From positions 1 to 8,932 of the forward strand of contig JAUWCR010000040.1 in NCBI GenBank assembly GCA_030609215.1: a stretch of DNA of 8,932 nucleotides, read 5' to 3'. Under the pieces are notes generated by a model, which was not told where the DNA came from, ran no database searches, and worked only from the letters and a program-made list of their open reading frames with translations. How positions within the stretch are numbered: the stretch's first letter is position 1; every line of letters starts with the position of its first letter. Positions 7,214 through 8,932 of this stretch are shown here, piece after piece. A program made the translations under genes and the position numbers. The DNA is from Actinomycetes bacterium (GTDB lineage Bacteria; Actinomycetota; Humimicrobiia; Humimicrobiales; Humimicrobiaceae).

Positions 7214-7239
7214 TATAAATTGACAGGGAGGTGGATTAT

Positions 7240-7470
7240 ATGCTTACTACTACAGTTACATCAAAGGGTCAGGTAGTAATTCCTTCTAAAATAAGAAAAA
7301 AGTGTAATATAAGAAAAGGTACAAAATATTATATAGAAGAGAATGGCAATAATATTATTCTAAAGCCAATTACAAAAGAATTTTTTATGGATATGGCAGG
7401 AGCAATTGCTCCTAAAGGGAAATTGTTGAAGACTTTGATGCTTGAAAAAAATAAAGAAAAATTATTATAG
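7240..7470 (+). CDS. AbrB/MazE-family antitoxin (SpoVT-AbrB domain)
   Basis: This 76-residue DNA-binding protein is probably the antitoxin for the PIN toxin that follows. The N-terminal swapped-hairpin domain is clear: TTTVTSKGQVVIP (3-15), then KIRKKCNIRKGTKYYI (17-32), ending at about LKP (41-43). The remaining 33 residues, with a basic, leucine-rich end, would bind and block the toxin. The start is ATG at 7240, because GGAGGT (7227-7232) lies 7 bases upstream. An in-frame GTG at 7231 falls inside that binding site and is rejected. The protein probably represses its own promoter, whose -35 box lies 50 bases upstream. The toxin gene begins 7 bases after this stop codon. The AbrB-plus-PIN pairing is a known type II toxin-antitoxin arrangement, common in thermophiles and archaea. 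Confidence 0.9.
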   Translation: MLTTTVTSKGQVVIPSKIRKKCNIRKGTKYYIEENGNNIILKPITKEFFMDMAGAIAPKGKLLKTLMLEKNKEKLL

Positions 7471-7477
7471 AATTATT

Positions 7478-7876
7478 ATGAAAAAAGTTATCTTTGATTC
7501 ATATTGTATAATAGCATACTTTGAAAAAGATTCTGGTTATGAAAAGGTTGTTGATTATTTTAAAGATGCCGTAAATAACGAAGTGGAACTTATAATAAGT
7601 ATAGTAAACTGGGGTGAGGTGTACTATATAATTTTGAGAGAACAAGGTATTGAAAAAGCATTGGAATTTGAAAGGTTATTTCAAATATTGCCTATTAAAA
7701 TAGTTGATATAGATATAGAATTAACTAAAATTGCCGCCAGGTTCAAAGCATTCAAAAAATTATCTTATGCAGATTGTTTTGCTGCAGCAACAGCAGCAGT
7801 TAGAAAAGGAGAGCTTGTTACAGGAGATCATGAATTTGAGGAAGTTGCTAAAGAAGTAAAAATATCCTGGATTTAA
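7478..7876 (+). CDS. PIN-domain ribonuclease toxin (VapC-like)
   Basis: This 132-residue metal-dependent endoribonuclease probably cleaves RNA to halt translation unless bound by the upstream antitoxin. The four acidic active-site residues of PIN domains are in place: D7 (IFDSYCIIAYFE), E47 (NWGEVYYI), D99 (SYADCFAAATA) and D117 (VTGDHEFEE). The length is usual for VapC-like toxins, so the copy looks intact. I chose ATG at 7478, giving the N-terminus MKKVIFDS, which suits a PIN fold. The frame can be extended back to TTG at 7442, but that would overlap the antitoxin gene. No strong ribosome binding site precedes the ATG. With only 7 bases between the genes, translation may depend on ribosomes finishing the antitoxin, which would keep toxin output low. 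The RNA target cannot be inferred. Confidence 0.9.
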   Translation: MKKVIFDSYCIIAYFEKDSGYEKVVDYFKDAVNNEVELIISIVNWGEVYYIILREQGIEKALEFERLFQILPIKIVDIDIELTKIAARFKAFKKLSYADCFAAATAAVRKGELVTGDHEFEEVAKEVKISWI

Positions 7877-8057
7877 AACAAAGTTTTAGATTTTAAATTT
7901 TCTTTAGCTAAATATGCTGCTAAAGTTCGCATGAAAACAAATTTAGGTCTTGCAGATTCCATTATAATGGCGACAGCTTTAAAGAACAAAATCTAAATAA
8001 TTAATAACCAATGACAAAGACATTTTAAGAGCTAAAGATTTAGAAGTAAAAGATTAA
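7877..8057 (+). pseudogene. Relic of a second PIN-domain toxin (C-terminal part, frameshifted)
   Basis: Directly after the PIN gene's stop codon, the same frame continues as coding-like sequence up to TAA at 7994-7996. It reads FSLAKYAAKVRMKTNLGL (from 7898), then ADSIIMATALKNK. After a frame change the match resumes at 8001 as LITNDKDILRAKDLEVKD, ending at TAA 8055-8057. ADSIIMATA and LITNDKD are the third and fourth acidic motifs of PIN domains, so this is the C-terminal third of a PIN toxin missing its first two motifs and broken by an indel near 7993-8001. Its residues differ clearly from the intact PIN protein next to it, so it comes from another subfamily and not from duplication of that gene. 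No start codon or binding site is apparent, and it is very unlikely to be functional. Confidence 0.75.
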
Positions 8058-8091
8058 TTTTATACTTAAAAATAGAGTAAATAGAATAAAT

Positions 8092-8111
8092 ATTATCAAT
8101 AATTATCAATA
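8092..8111. repeat. Perfect 10-base tandem duplication (ATTATCAATA x2)
   Basis: ATTATCAATA occurs twice in direct succession, at 8092-8101 and 8102-8111. It sits at the left edge of the larger direct repeats that follow. It could be a slippage product or a small iteron-like site. Nothing shows a function. Confidence 0.7.
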
Positions 8112-8162
8112 ATTCCTTATTTAATTGATAGAATTAGGGTAGAGGAAAAAAATAATTTATGA
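8103..8162 (+). pseudogene. Relic 1: 5' fragment of a MNT nucleotidyltransferase gene
   Basis: This fragment reads LSIIPYLIDRIRVEEKNNL and then stops; a stop codon also lies just before it. Its DNA is nearly the same as the copy about 80 bases downstream: about 46 of 54 aligned positions match, with one extra A in an A run near 8146-8152. Without that extra A the frame would continue EEKIIYES, matching EEKVIYER in the next copy. Several differences are silent or conservative at the protein level (D-R versus D-K, I versus V), so the repeat was probably coding. Its likeness to the N-terminus of the intact nucleotidyltransferase downstream suggests its origin. Confidence 0.5.
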
Positions 8163-8244
8163 AAGTAATTTTACTGACAGAAAAATCAATAAGTCCTTAT
8201 TTAATTGACAAGATTAGAAGAGAGGAAAAAGTAATTTATGAAAG
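8105..8244. repeat. Imperfect direct repeat, two units of about 60 bases at 80-base spacing
   Basis: Unit 1 is 8105-8165 and unit 2 is 8185-8244. Both contain ATCAATAA, then TCCTTATTTAATTGA, AGAGGAAAAA and TAATTTATGAAAG at the same positions apart from one inserted A. The units underlie the two nucleotidyltransferase relics. A weaker third match, beginning AATTGATAATATT, lies inside the 5' end of the intact nucleotidyltransferase gene at about 8280. Confidence 0.85.
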
Positions 8245-8254
8245 AAAAAGATGA
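8159..8254 (+). pseudogene. Relic 2: 31-codon 5' fragment of a MNT nucleotidyltransferase gene
   Basis: A short frame from ATG 8159 to TGA 8252-8254 encodes a 31-residue peptide that includes SPYLIDKIRREEKVIYERKR. A PYL-x-x-(R/K)-rich stretch of this kind is, from memory, typical of the N-terminus of MNT nucleotidyltransferase antitoxins that pair with HepT-like toxins. It aligns with the start of the intact gene downstream: LIDKIRREEKVIYERK against IIDNIIKRKSVIKKKI keeps I-D, I and V-I in register. The catalytic GS...DxD part is missing, so I treat it as a decayed duplicate. Its stop overlaps an ATG at 8251 (ATGA), so translation coupled to the next gene is conceivable. The nearest AGAGG (8141-8145) is rather far from its ATG. 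Confidence 0.5.
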
Positions 8255-8271
8255 TAATTGGAGATGAACAA

Positions 8272-8613
8272 ATGGGAATAATTGATAATATTATTAAAAG
8301 AAAAAGTGTAATTAAGAAAAAAATAATCAATAGTGCTCTAAAAGAAGCTAATAACATTGCAACTATATTAGTTAAAAAATTTGGTGCAAAAGAAGTTATA
8401 CTTTTTGGAAGTTTATTAGAAAAAAAATATTTTGATGTAGCATCAGATATTGATATATCAGTAAAAGGATTAGGTGATAAATATTATAAAGCTTATGGAT
8501 ATTGTATAAGACACAGTAAATTTAATCTTGATATTAGAGCATATGAAGATATGCCTATTAGTTTTAGAGATAATATAAATAAGAGGGGTGTTTGTCTTTA
8601 TGAGAAAAAATAA
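8272..8613 (+). CDS. MNT-type nucleotidyltransferase antitoxin (HepT partner)
   Basis: This 113-residue minimal nucleotidyltransferase probably neutralises the HEPN toxin encoded by the overlapping gene. Characterised MNT antitoxins do this by adding nucleotides (AMP) to the toxin. The polymerase-beta-fold motif is present: GS (46-47) in VILFGSLLE, then SDIDISV (58-64) with metal ligands D59 and D61, and a third acidic residue D87 in NLDIRAYED. A basic N-terminal helix (about 5-37) precedes the fold. ATG 8272 is preferred because GGAG (8260-8263) lies 8 bases upstream. An in-frame ATG at 8251 would add 7 residues but has a poor binding site. The gene overlaps the toxin start by 14 bases, as in many MNT/HEPN pairs, so the two are translationally coupled. 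All key residues are intact. Confidence 0.9.
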   Translation: MGIIDNIIKRKSVIKKKIINSALKEANNIATILVKKFGAKEVILFGSLLEKKYFDVASDIDISVKGLGDKYYKAYGYCIRHSKFNLDIRAYEDMPISFRDNINKRGVCLYEKK

Positions 8614-8932
8614 TATAAAAAAAGATATAATTAGCTTTATAGAATTGGAATTGAATAATATTGATCAATTATTACTTGAGATATCTGAATGTAGTGGAAA
8701 TGATCGTATAATTAGACGTGCAAAAGGTTCAATATTGCATGATTTTTATAATAGTTGTGAAGGAATTTTTGAATTAATTGCACGTGAAACAAATTGTTAT
8801 ATTTCTACAAGTGAACAGTGGCATAAAAAATTACTTCATAGAATGACTATAGAGATTAAAGGTATAAGACCACCAGTAATTTCTAAAGAATTAGCTGCCG
8901 AACTAGATGAATATTTATCATTTAGGCATCTT
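8600..8932 (+). CDS. HepT-like HEPN ribonuclease toxin (N-terminal part)
   Basis: The first 111 codons of this gene are present; the rest lies beyond the window. The all-helical protein matches the ribonuclease toxin HepT-like family. It has ASILHDFYNGIERIF-like sequence as GSILHDFYNSCEGIFELI (47-64), then EQWHKKLLHRMT (76-87), IKGIRPPVI (90-98) and LDEYLSFRHL (102-111). In this family FRH begins the region with the catalytic R-x4-6-H motif, which continues past the window edge, so the active site cannot be fully checked. The ATG overlaps the antitoxin's 3' end by 14 bases, and GAGGGG (8583-8588) lies 11 bases upstream. It probably cleaves RNA when not modified or bound by the nucleotidyltransferase. 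The family call is strong from the conserved helical pattern and the partner gene. Confidence 0.88.
   Translation, partial: MRKNNIKKDIISFIELELNNIDQLLLEISECSGNDRIIRRAKGSILHDFYNSCEGIFELIARETNCYISTSEQWHKKLLHRMTIEIKGIRPPVISKELAAELDEYLSFRHL

Noticed and set aside
8205..8210. A perfect TTGACA -35 box upstream of the nucleotidyltransferase gene.
   Set aside because: No -10-like sequence lies 16-18 bases downstream. The hexamer is part of the repeated coding-like unit, and the other copy reads TTGATA.
7877..8271. CRISPR-like array suggested by repeated A+T-rich units.
   Set aside because: There are only two full units, differing at several positions, with no regular unique spacers; they read as decayed coding sequence.

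Overview
The window is strongly A+T-rich (about 30% GC by eye). Its genes lie almost end to end on the + strand, and most have clear GGAGG-type ribosome binding sites. This suggests a low-GC anaerobic Firmicute (Clostridia or Halanaerobia-like, possibly thermophilic). The assignment rests on composition and gene content, not on a marker gene.

Positions 1-6455 are the 3' part of a carbohydrate uptake and catabolism operon. In order it encodes: the C-terminus of a MalG-type ABC permease; a 74-residue membrane protein; a sugar 3-epimerase of the D-tagatose/D-psicose 3-epimerase family (TTG start); two different MalK/UgpC-type ABC ATPases in tandem; a xylose-isomerase-like TIM-barrel enzyme; and a xylulokinase-family FGGY kinase. 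Together they suggest import of a free sugar, aldose-ketose isomerisation, C3 epimerisation and phosphorylation, probably to D-xylulose 5-phosphate. D-arabinose to D-ribulose to D-xylulose to D-xylulose 5-phosphate is one route that uses all three enzymes. The substrate is not proven. The isomerase keeps nearly all the xylose isomerase metal-site residues but has His where one metal-binding Asp is expected.

Positions 6537-6983 encode a complete trimeric-type dUTPase with all five motifs, as a single gene with no good Shine-Dalgarno sequence.

Positions 7185-8932 are a toxin-antitoxin cluster. It holds an intact AbrB/MazE-like antitoxin and PIN toxin pair with its own promoter, then a frameshifted C-terminal relic of a second, different PIN protein. 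Next come two degenerate tandem copies of what looks like the 5' end of a MNT nucleotidyltransferase gene. Last is an intact MNT antitoxin overlapping a HepT-like HEPN toxin gene that runs off the window. The relics show a locus with repeated gain, duplication and decay of toxin-antitoxin genes.

No tRNA, rRNA, CRISPR array, insertion sequence or convincing Rho-independent terminator was seen.
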